A stretch of 41,482 nt of DNA from contig JAAAOD010000155.1 in NCBI GenBank assembly GCA_009908535.1, positions 1-41,482 on the forward strand, read 5' to 3'. The position numbers and the translations under genes were made by a program. Source of the stretch: Verrucomicrobiota bacterium. Lineage in GTDB: Bacteria > Verrucomicrobiota > Verrucomicrobiia > Opitutales > Oceanipulchritudinaceae. A model generated the notes under the pieces. That model did not search any database and was not told where the DNA came from. It saw only the letters and a program-made list of their open reading frames with translations. Of the stretch, positions 6,578-16,950 are shown piece by piece (the first letter of the stretch is position 1; each line of letters begins with the position of its first letter).

Positions 6578-9256
6578 ATGGCAGGAAAAACCCGCAAAAA
6601 GGCCCCCGCAAATCCCACCTTTGGCAGCCGAAACAGCGAGCCACGTCCTTTCGTGGGCCTGTTTTTCCTGCTCTTCGGCATCCTCGCCGCCCTGGCCATC
6701 ATCGATTACAGTCCGGCCCAGAACGAAACCTTCCATAGCCCGCCCCCCGAGACCAACCTGATCGGCATCTTCGGCGTTCACACCGCGTATGCCTCCCTGC
6801 AGGCCCTCGGCCTTGCCGCCTACGCCGTGCCTTTGCTCGGCTTCTGGCTCTCCTACATGTTTTTCCGGCCCTACGCGGGAAAGATCCGCCTGCGGAAACT
6901 GCCGCCCCTTTTCCTCCTCTATGCCAGCCTCGCCGTCTTTGGGACCATTTATCAGGTCGAGGAGATGGGCTTCCCTCCAGGCAAGGTCGCGCCCGAGGAA
7001 GTGCAGAGCAACTTTTTCCCCTACGGCTGGGGAGGATGGCTCGGTTTCTGGACCTATGCCCAGTTCCTGCGCAACTTTCTCGGCATGGTCGGCTCCCTCG
7101 TCGTCGTCGGTGTCATCAGCCTGTTTTCCCTGACCATTCTGCTCTTCGATAACCTTGCCCTCGATGCCCGGTACTTCCTGCGCACCCGCTTCGACGCATG
7201 GAGCGCCGGACGGGAGGAACGCAAACAGCTGCGGGCGGAACGACGCGAAGCGGCGAAGGAAGAAAAAGCACGGCGCCGCGAGGCCGCCCGCAAAGCAAGG
7301 GAGGAAAAGCGCAAAGCGAAAAAACAAAAGGACAAGCCGCTGCAGAACCTCCCCGCGGCGGAGGCAACGCCCGCCGCGCAGGCCGAAGAGAAGGAGGTCG
7401 CTCCCCCGCCCAACCGCGGCAGGTCCCTTCGGATCGGCGGCGCGAAGAAAAAACCCGCCGATAAACAATCTGGCCCGCGACCCTTCGCCCCCATTCTCGA
7501 GGAAGGCGAGAAGGAAGCCGACTCCGCCGGACCGGAAAACGACGGGCAGAAAGCGGAAGCCGGGGATCCGGCCACCGAGCCAACGCCTGGTCCCAAGGCA
7601 CCGAAGGAAACGGAGGCCGTCAAGTTTGGGAGCAAAGGGGGAAAGAAAGCCGGCGCCAACCTTCGTATCATCGCTCGCCAGGAGGTCCGCAAGGCCGCTT
7701 CCGGACTGCCCGAAAAAAAGGGCGATTACCGCTTTCCCCCGATGCGGCTTCTCTCCGATCCGCCCTCCCAGGAAAACACCGACGACGAAGCCGTCCACCA
7801 GCAGACCGCTGACACCCTTGTCAAGACGCTCGAGGAGTTCGGGGTCCGGGTCACCCCGGGCGATGTCCACACCGGCCCGGTCATCACCCGCTACGATATC
7901 TATCCGGCCGCCGGCGTGCGCGTGGAGCGCATTCTCAACCTCGACAAGAATATCGCTCTGAACCTGAAGGCGATGTCGGTGCGCATCCTCGCGCCCGTCC
8001 CCGGAAAGGGCTGTGTCGGCATCGAGGTGCCGAACAAGAATCCCCAGCCGGTTTTTATCCGCGATATCCTCGAGTCGGAGGACTGGGTCAACAACAGGGC
8101 CGAAATCCCCATCGCCCTTGGCAAGGATGTTTCCGGCAGGCCGCTGATCACCGACCTCGCCAAGATGCCGCACCTCCTCATCGCCGGCTCCACCGGTTCC
8201 GGGAAGACGGTCTGTATCAATGCCGTCATTACCTCCCTGCTCTACCATTCCAGCCCGCAGGACCTCCGTTTTGTCATGATCGACCCCAAGATCGTGGAGA
8301 TGCAGGTCTACAACAAGCTTCCGCACATGCTGGTGCCAGTGGTGACGGATCCGAAGAAGGTCCCCAATGCCCTCAAGTACCTCCTCAACGAGATGGAGCG
8401 GCGCTATCAGTATTTCGCCCAGGCGGGCGTGCGCAACATCGCCGGCTACAACGCCAAGATGGCCCGCGACCGCAAGGAGGCCCGCGAGGCCGAGGAGCGC
8501 GCCGCCGCCATGGAGGCCGACCTCACGCCCGAGGAACGGGCCGCCGCCGCCGCCATCAACATCCCGCGCGATCCGGACGCCGGGGATGATGCCCCGCCGG
8601 ACAAGCTGCCCTACGTGGTCTGTATCGTCGATGAGCTGGCCGACCTCATGATGGTCGCACCGGCCGACATTGAAACCGGGATTGCCCGGCTTGCCCAACT
8701 CGCCCGGGCCGCCGGCATCCATCTCATTCTCGCCACGCAGCGGCCTTCCGTGAATGTCATCACCGGCGTCATCAAGGCGAACCTGCCCAGCCGCATCTCC
8801 TTCAAGGTGGCCTCCCGGGTCGACTCCCGCACGATTCTCGACACCATGGGCGCGGACCATCTGATCGGCAAGGGGGACATGCTCTTCCTGCCCCCGGGAT
8901 CGCCCGACCTGATCCGCTCGCAGGGAGCCTTTGTCAGTGACGAGGAGATCGGCGGGATCGTCGACCATATCCACGAGGCCAACGGGGAACCGCAGTTCGA
9001 CGAACGCTTCCAGCGGAACCTTGAGGCCGGGGAGGCCGAGGGCGATGAGGTGGAGGGCAACTGGGAGGACGATCTCGTTCCCGATGCCATCGAAGTGATC
9101 CGCACGAGCAAACGCGCTTCCACTTCGATGCTGCAACGACGGTTGAAAATCGGCTACAACCGGGCCGCCCGTATCATGGAAATCCTCGAAAACGAGGGCA
9201 TGGTCGGCCCGGAAAACGGATCCAGTCCCCGCGAGATCCTGATCGACATTGATTGA
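6578..9256 (+). CDS. ftsK: DNA translocase FtsK/SpoIIIE
   Basis: FtsK pumps chromosomal DNA through the division septum and helps resolve sister chromosomes. The 892-residue product has an N-terminal membrane part (about 25-205, probably four helices). A strongly charged Lys/Glu/Ala/Pro linker follows (about 210-365). The motor has Walker A GSTGSGKT near residue 537 and Walker B VCIVDELADLMM near 682-693. The C-terminal gamma winged-helix domain (about 832-892, IRTSKRASTSMLQRRLKIGYNRAARI) binds the polar DNA motifs. An acidic/Ala-rich insert of about 50 residues (about 627-677) separates the two Walker motifs. The ATG at 6578 fits the family start; no Shine-Dalgarno is evident. Its TGA overlaps the possible TTG start of gmk. 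Confidence 0.94.
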   Translation: MAGKTRKKAPANPTFGSRNSEPRPFVGLFFLLFGILAALAIIDYSPAQNETFHSPPPETNLIGIFGVHTAYASLQALGLAAYAVPLLGFWLSYMFFRPYAGKIRLRKLPPLFLLYASLAVFGTIYQVEEMGFPPGKVAPEEVQSNFFPYGWGGWLGFWTYAQFLRNFLGMVGSLVVVGVISLFSLTILLFDNLALDARYFLRTRFDAWSAGREERKQLRAERREAAKEEKARRREAARKAREEKRKAKKQKDKPLQNLPAAEATPAAQAEEKEVAPPPNRGRSLRIGGAKKKPADKQSGPRPFAPILEEGEKEADSAGPENDGQKAEAGDPATEPTPGPKAPKETEAVKFGSKGGKKAGANLRIIARQEVRKAASGLPEKKGDYRFPPMRLLSDPPSQENTDDEAVHQQTADTLVKTLEEFGVRVTPGDVHTGPVITRYDIYPAAGVRVERILNLDKNIALNLKAMSVRILAPVPGKGCVGIEVPNKNPQPVFIRDILESEDWVNNRAEIPIALGKDVSGRPLITDLAKMPHLLIAGSTGSGKTVCINAVITSLLYHSSPQDLRFVMIDPKIVEMQVYNKLPHMLVPVVTDPKKVPNALKYLLNEMERRYQYFAQAGVRNIAGYNAKMARDRKEAREAEERAAAMEADLTPEERAAAAAINIPRDPDAGDDAPPDKLPYVVCIVDELADLMMVAPADIETGIARLAQLARAAGIHLILATQRPSVNVITGVIKANLPSRISFKVASRVDSRTILDTMGADHLIGKGDMLFLPPGSPDLIRSQGAFVSDEEIGGIVDHIHEANGEPQFDERFQRNLEAGEAEGDEVEGNWEDDLVPDAIEVIRTSKRASTSMLQRRLKIGYNRAARIMEILENEGMVGPENGSSPREILIDID

Positions 9257-9273
9257 CGTTCCACCTCTTAGCC

Positions 9274-9876
9274 GTGTCCGAGTGCGCATCCCCGTCCCTT
9301 CTCCTCATCATCAGCGGCCCTGCGGGCAGCGGGAAAACAACACTTTGCGAACGGCTGCGGGAAGAATTTTCCAGTCTTGAGCGCCTCGTCACGACAACCA
9401 CCCGCCCGCCTCGTCCCGGGGAAGTCCATGGGGTGGATTACCATTTCGCAAGCCCGGAGGCCTTTGCGGCCGGGATCGAGCGCGGTGACTTTATCGAATG
9501 GGCGCGGGTGCACGGCCGCAATTACGGTTCCCGTTACGATCACCTTGTCGCCGCTCTCGCAAAGGGGCGCGATCTGCTCCTTAATATCGATGTGCAGGGG
9601 GCCCGCTCCTTCCGCCAACAACAGCATCAGCGTGCCGAACTGAAAGGCCGCCTGCACACCGTCTTCATCAAGCCGCGTTCCCGGGAGCAGCTTCGCGAGC
9701 GCCTTCTTGCCCGCGGGAGCGACGACGAGGAAGAGATCGCCCGCCGCCTGCGCAGTGCTGAAGAAGAAATCCGCCTCGCCGACGAATTCGACTTTGTCAT
9801 CGTCAGTGGTTCACGCGAGGAAGATTACCGCCGCCTCCGTGCCCACTATCTCCACCTGCGGGTCGACAAAAGTTAA
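9274..9876 (+). CDS. gmk: Guanylate kinase
   Basis: Gmk phosphorylates GMP to GDP. The P-loop SGPAGSGKTT (K21 counted from the GTG start) is followed by the GMP-binding TRPPRPGEVHGVDYHF stretch, then NYGSRYD and LLNIDVQGARSF. About 200 residues is the usual length. Two starts are possible: GTG at 9274, which leaves eight residues before the first strand as in relatives, or TTG at 9253, which overlaps the ftsK stop (TTGA). Neither has a Shine-Dalgarno, so the start is uncertain by 21 bases. It is very likely co-expressed with ftsK. Confidence 0.93.
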   Translation: MSECASPSLLLIISGPAGSGKTTLCERLREEFSSLERLVTTTTRPPRPGEVHGVDYHFASPEAFAAGIERGDFIEWARVHGRNYGSRYDHLVAALAKGRDLLLNIDVQGARSFRQQQHQRAELKGRLHTVFIKPRSREQLRERLLARGSDDEEEIARRLRSAEEEIRLADEFDFVIVSGSREEDYRRLRAHYLHLRVDKS

Positions 9877-9932
9877 CCTTTTCTTTACTGCGGGAAAAAA
9901 GCTTTGCGCTGGACCGATGCAGGGGGTTTGGT

Positions 9933-11054
9933 TTAAGGAAGATACCTGAAAAAAGTTCTACCACAATGAGTCGTGTCTATGTAATCGAAGACCAGAACAT
10001 CCTCCGGGAACTGGTTTCCCGCCTTGTTGAAAGCCTCCCGGACTGCCAGTTGATCGGCGATTGCGCCGACGGGCTCGAGGGCCTCAATGCCTGCAAAGAG
10101 CATAAACCCGACCTTGTCATCGTCGACATCATGGTTCCCAGCCTGAACGGGCTCGAAATCGTGCGCCAGCTGCGAAAGGCCCTTCCTTCGGTCAAGCTCC
10201 TCATTTTCAGTGCTTACTCGTCCCGCGAGCGGGTCCAGTCGGCCCTCAAGGCGGGTGTGAACGGCATCGTGCATAAGAACGCCTCCATCGATGAGCTGGA
10301 AAAGGGCATCCAGCGGGTTCTCCGCGGCGAATCCTTCATGAGTAGCCAGATCCTCGAGATCCTGCGCGACATCATGCTCCATCCGGAGGCAACGGATTCT
10401 TTGGAGAAACTGACCACCCGTGAGCGCGAAATCCTCCAGATGATCGCCGAGGGGCACACCACGAAGGAAGTCGCCGGCAAACTTAATATCAGTGCGAAAA
10501 CAGCCGATACCCACCGGACGAATGTGATGAACAAGCTCAACATTCATGACATTGCCGGTCTCACGCGCTTCGCCATTCAGAACGGCCTTGTCGAGGCCTG
10601 AGGGCGCGCGGAAGACTTCCTGCCAAGGGAGTTGGACCCGCTCGATACCGGCGCGGGTAAGGGCGTCCAGCATCCTGACAACCGCCTGGTGCGGGGATTG
10701 GGCGGCGGGCAGCAATCGCACCGCCGCTTCTCTGCCGGCGGCTTCGGTCGCGGCGCGAAAAGCCTTCAGCCGCCGTGAAAGCTTACGCGTAGCGGCGCGG
10801 GCGCCCTCCCCCATCAAGGCGAAGGCCGCTCCGTTCCAAAGCGCCTTCCCCGCGGAACCGATCCGGATCCGTTGTTCGTCAATCGATGTTTCAGCGGAGG
10901 TCGCCGGCCCTGCTGCCGCGAAAGGGAAAGGCAGCTCGGCTTCGCTTTTATCGAGCGAACTGGTTGTCATAAAGTAGACCAGCATAAGGAAGACGCAATC
11001 GATCATGGGGGCGATCGGCATCTCGGGGCGGTCCGCGGGTGTCTTCCTGCGCAT
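9933..11054 (-). CDS. ExbD/TolR-like protein with no stop before it runs antisense through the response regulator
   Basis: The first 150 or so residues look like an ExbD/TolR energy-transducing subunit. They have a short cytoplasmic start, PIAPMIDCVFLMLVYFMTT with the membrane aspartate of the family, and a periplasmic part ending in a typical ...MLDALTRAGIERVQLPW near 10620. A normal ExbD would stop there. Instead the frame continues to 9933, giving 373 residues, of which about the last 220 are the exact codon-register antisense of the response regulator gene. That tail resembles no protein I recognise. The true end is therefore uncertain: a long overlapping protein, a lost stop, or a sequencing shift. 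It lies 9 bases after another ExbD-like gene, so the two form an operon. Confidence 0.6.
   Translation of the reverse strand: MRRKTPADRPEMPIAPMIDCVFLMLVYFMTTSSLDKSEAELPFPFAAAGPATSAETSIDEQRIRIGSAGKALWNGAAFALMGEGARAATRKLSRRLKAFRAATEAAGREAAVRLLPAAQSPHQAVVRMLDALTRAGIERVQLPWQEVFRAPSGLDKAVLNGEARETGNVMNVELVHHIRPVGIGCFRTDIKFAGDFLRGVPLGDHLEDFALTGGQFLQRIRCLRMEHDVAQDLEDLATHEGFAAENPLDALFQLIDGGVLMHDAVHTRLEGRLDPLAGRVSTENEELDRRKGLSQLAHDFEPVQAGNHDVDDDKVGFMLFAGIEALEPVGAIADQLAVREAFNKAGNQFPEDVLVFDYIDTTHCGRTFFRYLP
9966..10601 (+). CDS. NarL/FixJ-type response regulator (receiver + LuxR HTH)
   Basis: This 211-residue transcription factor has a receiver domain (residues 1-120). The acidic pair is E8/D9, the phospho-acceptor is D54 (LVIVDIMVPSLNG) and the switch region is FSAYSS. 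The LuxR-type helix-turn-helix covers about 143-208 (LTTREREILQMIAEGHTTKEVA, then AKTADTHRTNVMNKL). No sensor kinase lies next to it, so the signal is unknown. The 89-base upstream gap contains no convincing promoter. On the opposite strand an ExbD-like reading frame runs without a stop through the whole gene in codon register. The LuxR-family assignment is secure; the target is not knowable here. Confidence 0.93.
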   Translation: MSRVYVIEDQNILRELVSRLVESLPDCQLIGDCADGLEGLNACKEHKPDLVIVDIMVPSLNGLEIVRQLRKALPSVKLLIFSAYSSRERVQSALKAGVNGIVHKNASIDELEKGIQRVLRGESFMSSQILEILRDIMLHPEATDSLEKLTTREREILQMIAEGHTTKEVAGKLNISAKTADTHRTNVMNKLNIHDIAGLTRFAIQNGLVEA

Positions 11055-11063
11055 GACCGCTCT

Positions 11064-11489
11064 TTACTCCTCAAAGGTTGCGAAGCAGAGGTCACCGGTT
11101 CCGGCAGCGCGACATAGGTCGAGGATGGGTTCCCATCGGTGATAAGGAAGTCCGCCGGGACCGCGTAACAGGAAGGTGCGCGAGGAGGGATCCGGCATCG
11201 AATCCAGCCAATCTCCGATTTCCGTGAGGGTAACAGCGCGGCTCCCGAGAAAGTACTGAACACGGTCCTCTCCGGACCTTTCGCGCACCGAAATGACCTC
11301 CCGCGGCGGAACTTCGGCGGGCACGCGTGCCGTCGAGGAATCGGGCAGGGTCACCTCGGGGCGCGCGTCCCGGGCAAGGGTGCTAACCGTCATGAAAAAG
11401 ACCAGAAGGAGGAAGACCATGTCGATCATGGGCGCCATCTGGAACGGGGTCTCTTCGCGGCGGGGGGAATTGGGCATACCGCGAAGCAT
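11064..11489 (-). CDS. ExbD/TolR-like biopolymer transport protein
   Basis: This small (141-residue) one-helix protein has the ExbD signature: FQMAPMIDMVFLLLVFFMTVST near residues 16-37, with the conserved aspartate in the helix. A periplasmic domain with PREVISVRERSGEDRVQYFLGS follows, and the end is GTGDLCFATFEE. ExbD/TolR/MotB-like subunits pair with an ExbB/TolQ-like partner to couple proton flow to outer-membrane work. No ExbB-like gene lies in the window, which is unusual. The start may be the ATG at 11489 or at 11477 (MPNSP). It lies between rny (81 bases upstream) and a second ExbD-like gene 9 bases downstream. Confidence 0.8.
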   Translation of the reverse strand: MLRGMPNSPRREETPFQMAPMIDMVFLLLVFFMTVSTLARDARPEVTLPDSSTARVPAEVPPREVISVRERSGEDRVQYFLGSRAVTLTEIGDWLDSMPDPSSRTFLLRGPGGLPYHRWEPILDLCRAAGTGDLCFATFEE

Positions 11490-11569
11490 GGGGCGGCAGC
11501 CCCGGTGCTGAAAAGAGCCCTGGTTACCCGTTTTCAGGTAGGGAAATCGGCCCGCAGCTGCCGTTCCCT

Positions 11570-13102
11570 TTACTTCGCCGTTTCCTGGGCGCGGGTCTCC
11601 CGGATTACGGTGACGCGGATGGTTCCGGGGTACTGCAGCTCGTCTTCGATGCGGCGGCGGAGATCGCGGGCAAGGCGGGCGCTTTCCTTGTCCGAGATCT
11701 TGTCCGGCTCCACGATAACGCGGATCTCGCGTCCGGCCTGAATCGCGTAGGCCTCGGCGACTCCCTCCATCCCGGAGGCAATGGCTTCGAGGCTGCGCAC
11801 CCGCTGCAGGTACCCGTCGAGACTGTCGGCGCGAACACCGGGACGCATGGCACTCAGGCTGTCGGCAATCATGACAAGGGCTACGTAAGGGCTCTCCGGC
11901 GGAACCTCCCCATGGTGACCAGCGACCGCGTTCAGCACCATTGCATTTTCCTGTCCGATTCGTTTCAGAAAAAAAGCTCCCGCTTGAGCGTGGCTGCCGG
12001 CATGATCCTCGTCGAGAACCTTGCCAATATCATGAAGAAGGCCGCCCCGCTTCGCGGTTTCCGGTTCAAGGCCCAGTTCCGCCGCCATCAGGGAACAAAG
12101 ATTCGCGACCTCAATGGAATGCTCGAGGGAATTCTGGTTATTGGAAAGGCGGAAACGCAACTGGCCGAGGGAGGTCACTACCTCGGGATGCATCCGGTTC
12201 AGGCGAAGCCGTCGCAAAGCATCCTCTCCACTTTCCACCACGCTTTGTTTCACTTCCTCTTCCGCCCGGCGGACCGCTTCCTCGATACTGCTGGGGTGGA
12301 TGCGCCCGTCCTTGATAAGGCTTTCGAGCGCGATCCGGGCCGTTTCGCGGCGAACCGGGTCAAAGGAGGAAACGAGGACGTTGTCCGGCGTTTCATCAAT
12401 GAGAAGGGAGGTTCCGGTAAGGGTTTCAAAGGATTTTATGTTGCGGCCTTCCCGGCCGATGATCCGTCCCTTCATGTCATCACTGGGAATGGGAACAAGA
12501 GTGGCCGTAATGTCCTCCTGGGCCCCCGAGCTGAGGCGTTGCATGCAGGTGATCAGTTTCCGGCGGGCCTCTTCCTCGATCTCCCGCTCGGATTTGTTGA
12601 GCAGTTCCTCCCGCAGTTCCCGCACCTCGTCCTCGCATTCGCGGCGGGTGATTTCCAGGAGCTCTTCCCTTGCGCGTTCCCGTGTCCACTGCATGCTCTC
12701 TTCGAGGCGTTGCCGGTAATCCCTGGCCAGCTGGCGCAGGCGGTCTTCCTCTCTTTCCACTTCGGCCAGCTTGCGGTCGTATTCCCCGCGTCGTTTCTCC
12801 AGCTGCTCGCGTTCCTTCTCCGCAGAGAGAAGCGTCGCGACGGCCTCATCTTCGCGGGCGCGGACCTTCCTCTCCGTCTCCTGGATTTCCAGCTCCCGCT
12901 CCGCACGCTGGGTTTCCAGTTCGCGTTCCCGTTTGTGGGTCCATTCCTCGAACTCGAGGCGGACTTCCCGTTCCTTGATGCCGCCATTCTCCTCGAGACG
13001 GCGGCGGTATTCCCGTCGCAAACGCTGGTAAAGGAGGGCGCCACCGGTGAGGGCCAGGAAAAGCCCGGCTAGAAAAGCCAAAATGATACTGAAAGGCCCC
13101 AT
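11570..13102 (-). CDS. rny: Ribonuclease Y
   Basis: RNase Y is a membrane-bound endoribonuclease that starts mRNA decay. The 510-residue product has an N-terminal membrane helix (residues about 4-25) and a long charged coiled coil to about 190. A KH RNA-binding domain follows (about 205-270, MKGRIIGREGRNIKSFE). The HD catalytic domain (about 320-420) has LLHDIGKVLDED and NAVAGHHGEVPPES. Length and order match the family. A good TTGACA-type promoter lies about 60 bases upstream of the start. Two exbD-like genes follow on the same strand, which is not a standard neighbourhood. Confidence 0.96.
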   Translation of the reverse strand: MGPFSIILAFLAGLFLALTGGALLYQRLRREYRRRLEENGGIKEREVRLEFEEWTHKRERELETQRAERELEIQETERKVRAREDEAVATLLSAEKEREQLEKRRGEYDRKLAEVEREEDRLRQLARDYRQRLEESMQWTRERAREELLEITRRECEDEVRELREELLNKSEREIEEEARRKLITCMQRLSSGAQEDITATLVPIPSDDMKGRIIGREGRNIKSFETLTGTSLLIDETPDNVLVSSFDPVRRETARIALESLIKDGRIHPSSIEEAVRRAEEEVKQSVVESGEDALRRLRLNRMHPEVVTSLGQLRFRLSNNQNSLEHSIEVANLCSLMAAELGLEPETAKRGGLLHDIGKVLDEDHAGSHAQAGAFFLKRIGQENAMVLNAVAGHHGEVPPESPYVALVMIADSLSAMRPGVRADSLDGYLQRVRSLEAIASGMEGVAEAYAIQAGREIRVIVEPDKISDKESARLARDLRRRIEDELQYPGTIRVTVIRETRAQETAK

Positions 13103-13164
13103 AAAGTTGGAACAGCGCGGCGAACGGAGGGTTCCCCGTGGCGCACTGAGATGTTACCGACCAA

Positions 13165-13192
13165 GCGATAGGACCGGTCCGTCCCCTGTCAA
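13165..13192 (-). promoter_or_regulatory. Putative sigma70 promoter for rny
   Basis: Read on the minus strand, a perfect TTGACA box (13192-13187) is followed after 16 bases by TATCGC (13170-13165), a half-match to the -10 consensus. The -10 box ends about 62 bases upstream of the rny ATG, in the 176-base gap after sdhB. No clear terminator for sdh is visible in the same gap. Only GGCGGT/ACCGCC arms about 30 bases apart are seen. Confidence 0.45.
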
Positions 13193-13278
13193 GAAGGACG
13201 GGGCGCAGGCGGTCTCCCCGTGCAAAAGAAATTCCTCGCTCGCACCGCCCTTTTCTGTCGCCAACCGGGAGCCAGAGG

Positions 13279-14055
13279 TTACTTGACCGCTCCCAGCATC
13301 TCTTTGAAAGAGGCCACCGCGTAGTCGCGGTTCATGGCGGAAATGAAGTCGAGGCTGATGCCCTTCGGGCAGGCGGCCTCGCACTCGCCGATATTGGTGC
13401 AGTTTCCGAATCCCGCATCGTCCATCGCGCGCACCATGGCAAGGGAACGCCGGTCTTTTTCCGCCCTGCCCTGCGGCAGCATGTTGAGCTGACTCATCTT
13501 GGCGGAGGTGAAAAGCATCGCGGAGGCGTTCGGGCAGGCCGCGACACAGGCGCCGCACCCGATACAGGCGGCCGCGTCGAAGGCATGATCGGCGGTTTCC
13601 TTGGAAATCGGGAGGGCATTGGCGTCCTGGGCGGAACCGACGCGCTGGGTGATGTAGCCCCCCGCCTGCATGATCGTGTCGAAAGAACTGCGGTCCACAA
13701 CAAGGTCCTTCATGACGGGGAAGGGATGCGACCGGTACGGCTCGATGGTGATGGTATCCCCGTCCGCGAAGCTGCGCATGTGCAACTGGCAGGTGGTCTG
13801 CAGGTGGTTGCGCCCGTGCGGGATCCCGTTGATGACGAGCGAGCACATGCCGCAGATGCCTTCACGGCAGTCGTGGTCGAAGGCGATCGGGTCCTTGTCC
13901 TCGGCCAGAAGCTGCTCGTTCAGGAGATCGAGCATTTCCAGAAAGGAGGAAGCGGTCGAAACCTCCCTCATTTCGTAGGTTTCAAAGCGGCCTGACGCGT
14001 TGGCGCTCTTCTGGCGCCAGATCTTGAGGCTGATGTTGATGTTTTTTTCCGACAT
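13279..14055 (-). CDS. sdhB: Succinate dehydrogenase iron-sulfur subunit
   Basis: SdhB carries electrons from the flavin of SdhA to the membrane quinone site. The 258-residue protein has the plant-type [2Fe-2S] ligands C63, C68, C71 and C89 (CREGICGMC and TTC). It also has two ferredoxin-like sets: C164, C167, C170 and C174 (CIGCGACVAAC), and C219, C225 and C229 (CTNIGECEAAC). I chose the ATG at 14055, which has AGGAA six bases upstream. The frame stays open further upstream, but there it overlaps sdhA. It is the last gene of the sdhCAB operon, 34 bases after sdhA. Confidence 0.95.
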   Translation of the reverse strand: MSEKNINISLKIWRQKSANASGRFETYEMREVSTASSFLEMLDLLNEQLLAEDKDPIAFDHDCREGICGMCSLVINGIPHGRNHLQTTCQLHMRSFADGDTITIEPYRSHPFPVMKDLVVDRSSFDTIMQAGGYITQRVGSAQDANALPISKETADHAFDAAACIGCGACVAACPNASAMLFTSAKMSQLNMLPQGRAEKDRRSLAMVRAMDDAGFGNCTNIGECEAACPKGISLDFISAMNRDYAVASFKEMLGAVK

Positions 14056-14089
14056 GGTCGTTCCTGGGTTACCCCGGTAAAGGTTGTGG

Positions 14090-16036
<1,947 letters not shown>

Positions 16037-16053
16037 GGCAGGGAACCTTTTCG

Positions 16054-16803
16054 TTAGTGAGCCGCCGTCAGCGGCGTAATGGGATCAAGCAGGCCCGTCA
16101 GGCTGGCGACGGGAATGGAGGAAAAGCCAATAAACAGCGCCAGGGCAATCACCAGCGCGATTCGGTCGAGGCGCTTCCGCCAGACCGCATTCCGTACCCC
16201 CACCGATTGAAACATGCTGCTGACCCCGTGCATCAGGTGCAGACAGAGCAGCCCCATGGCGAAAACATAGAAGACAGCGACATACCAGTACTGAAGGCTG
16301 AAGCCATGGACCACCATACTGTATACGTCGTGAACTTCCGTGTTCCCGAATGCCGCCAGCTTATCGTAAACTTGATGCATCGTTCCCACCCCGGCCAGTT
16401 CCGTTTCCAGATGCTTGAATTCGGGATGGATGCTTTGCACAGTGAAGTGCAGAATGTGAAAGATAATGAATACCAGCAGGATGGCCCCACTGTATTTCAT
16501 CGTTCGGCTCGCAAAGCTGGCTTGCAGCGTGCCCTGCGCGACATAGCCGGCCGGGCGCGCACGACGGTTTTCCAGAACCAGCAGAACCGCCGTGACAATG
16601 TGGGCCCCTACCGCCGTCAACAGCACGATCCGCACGATCCAGAGTAAACCATAGGGAAGAGTCTTCAGTTTGTACGCGTATTCGTTGATCCAGTCCGGAT
16701 GCAGGAACATCTGCAGGTTGCCCAGCATGTGCCCGATCACGAATCCGACCAGAAGAAGGCCTGTTACGGCCATGATGTATTTCTTTCCTAGTGAACTCAT
16801 CAA
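16054..16803 (-). CDS. sdhC: Succinate dehydrogenase cytochrome b subunit (type B, b558 family)
   Basis: This 249-residue membrane protein is the single-subunit diheme anchor of a type-B succinate dehydrogenase; no sdhD is present. About five hydrophobic segments can be seen, near residues 10-28, 55-78, 102-122, 155-180 and 215-238. Histidines at H25 and in VGAHIVTAVLLV, and further ones in ILHF and LHLMHGV, are candidate heme ligands. It opens the operon sdhC-sdhA-sdhB, with an AT-rich upstream region. The family link (b558 type) rests on size, gene order and the SLGKKYIMAVTGL start. Confidence 0.9.
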   Translation of the reverse strand: MMSSLGKKYIMAVTGLLLVGFVIGHMLGNLQMFLHPDWINEYAYKLKTLPYGLLWIVRIVLLTAVGAHIVTAVLLVLENRRARPAGYVAQGTLQASFASRTMKYSGAILLVFIIFHILHFTVQSIHPEFKHLETELAGVGTMHQVYDKLAAFGNTEVHDVYSMVVHGFSLQYWYVAVFYVFAMGLLCLHLMHGVSSMFQSVGVRNAVWRKRLDRIALVIALALFIGFSSIPVASLTGLLDPITPLTAAH

Positions 16804-16950
16804 TTGTTTTCGGCTTTGGAAGAAGGTTGGTTCGAGGATCCGGGCAAAGGCCTTAATTAGCAGTTTTTATACAGTAAAGATTTTAAGTAATCGTGCTAAT
16901 ACCAACGCGGTTGTATAAGGTTTTGTTATCACATTGGACAGAAACCCTTA
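16804..16950 (-). promoter_or_regulatory. AT-rich upstream region of sdhCAB
   Basis: This 147-base gap separates sdhC from the end of the CDF transporter gene. Its central part (about 16855-16945) is strikingly AT-rich for this genome. It holds several -10-like hexamers on the minus strand (TATACA, TAAAAT, TATAAA), none with a convincing -35 box. An inverted repeat ATTAGCA (16856-16862) / TGCTAAT (16894-16900) flanks the middle and could be an operator. The sdh promoter is probably here, but I cannot place it exactly. Confidence 0.4.

Noticed and set aside
6536..9289. A 917-codon open frame on the minus strand opposite ftsK
   Set aside because: It mirrors a high-GC gene with rare antisense stops, has His/Asp/Gly-rich composition and no family motif. 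ftsK on the plus strand has all its motifs.
11912..13072. A 386-codon plus-strand frame opposite rny
   Set aside because: Phe/Leu-rich antisense of the RNase Y coiled coil; no membrane protein family fits.
16826..16846. GGTTCGAGGATCC-like stretch resembling a tRNA T-arm
   Set aside because: No acceptor, D- or anticodon arms can be folded around it, and it lies in the sdhC leader.
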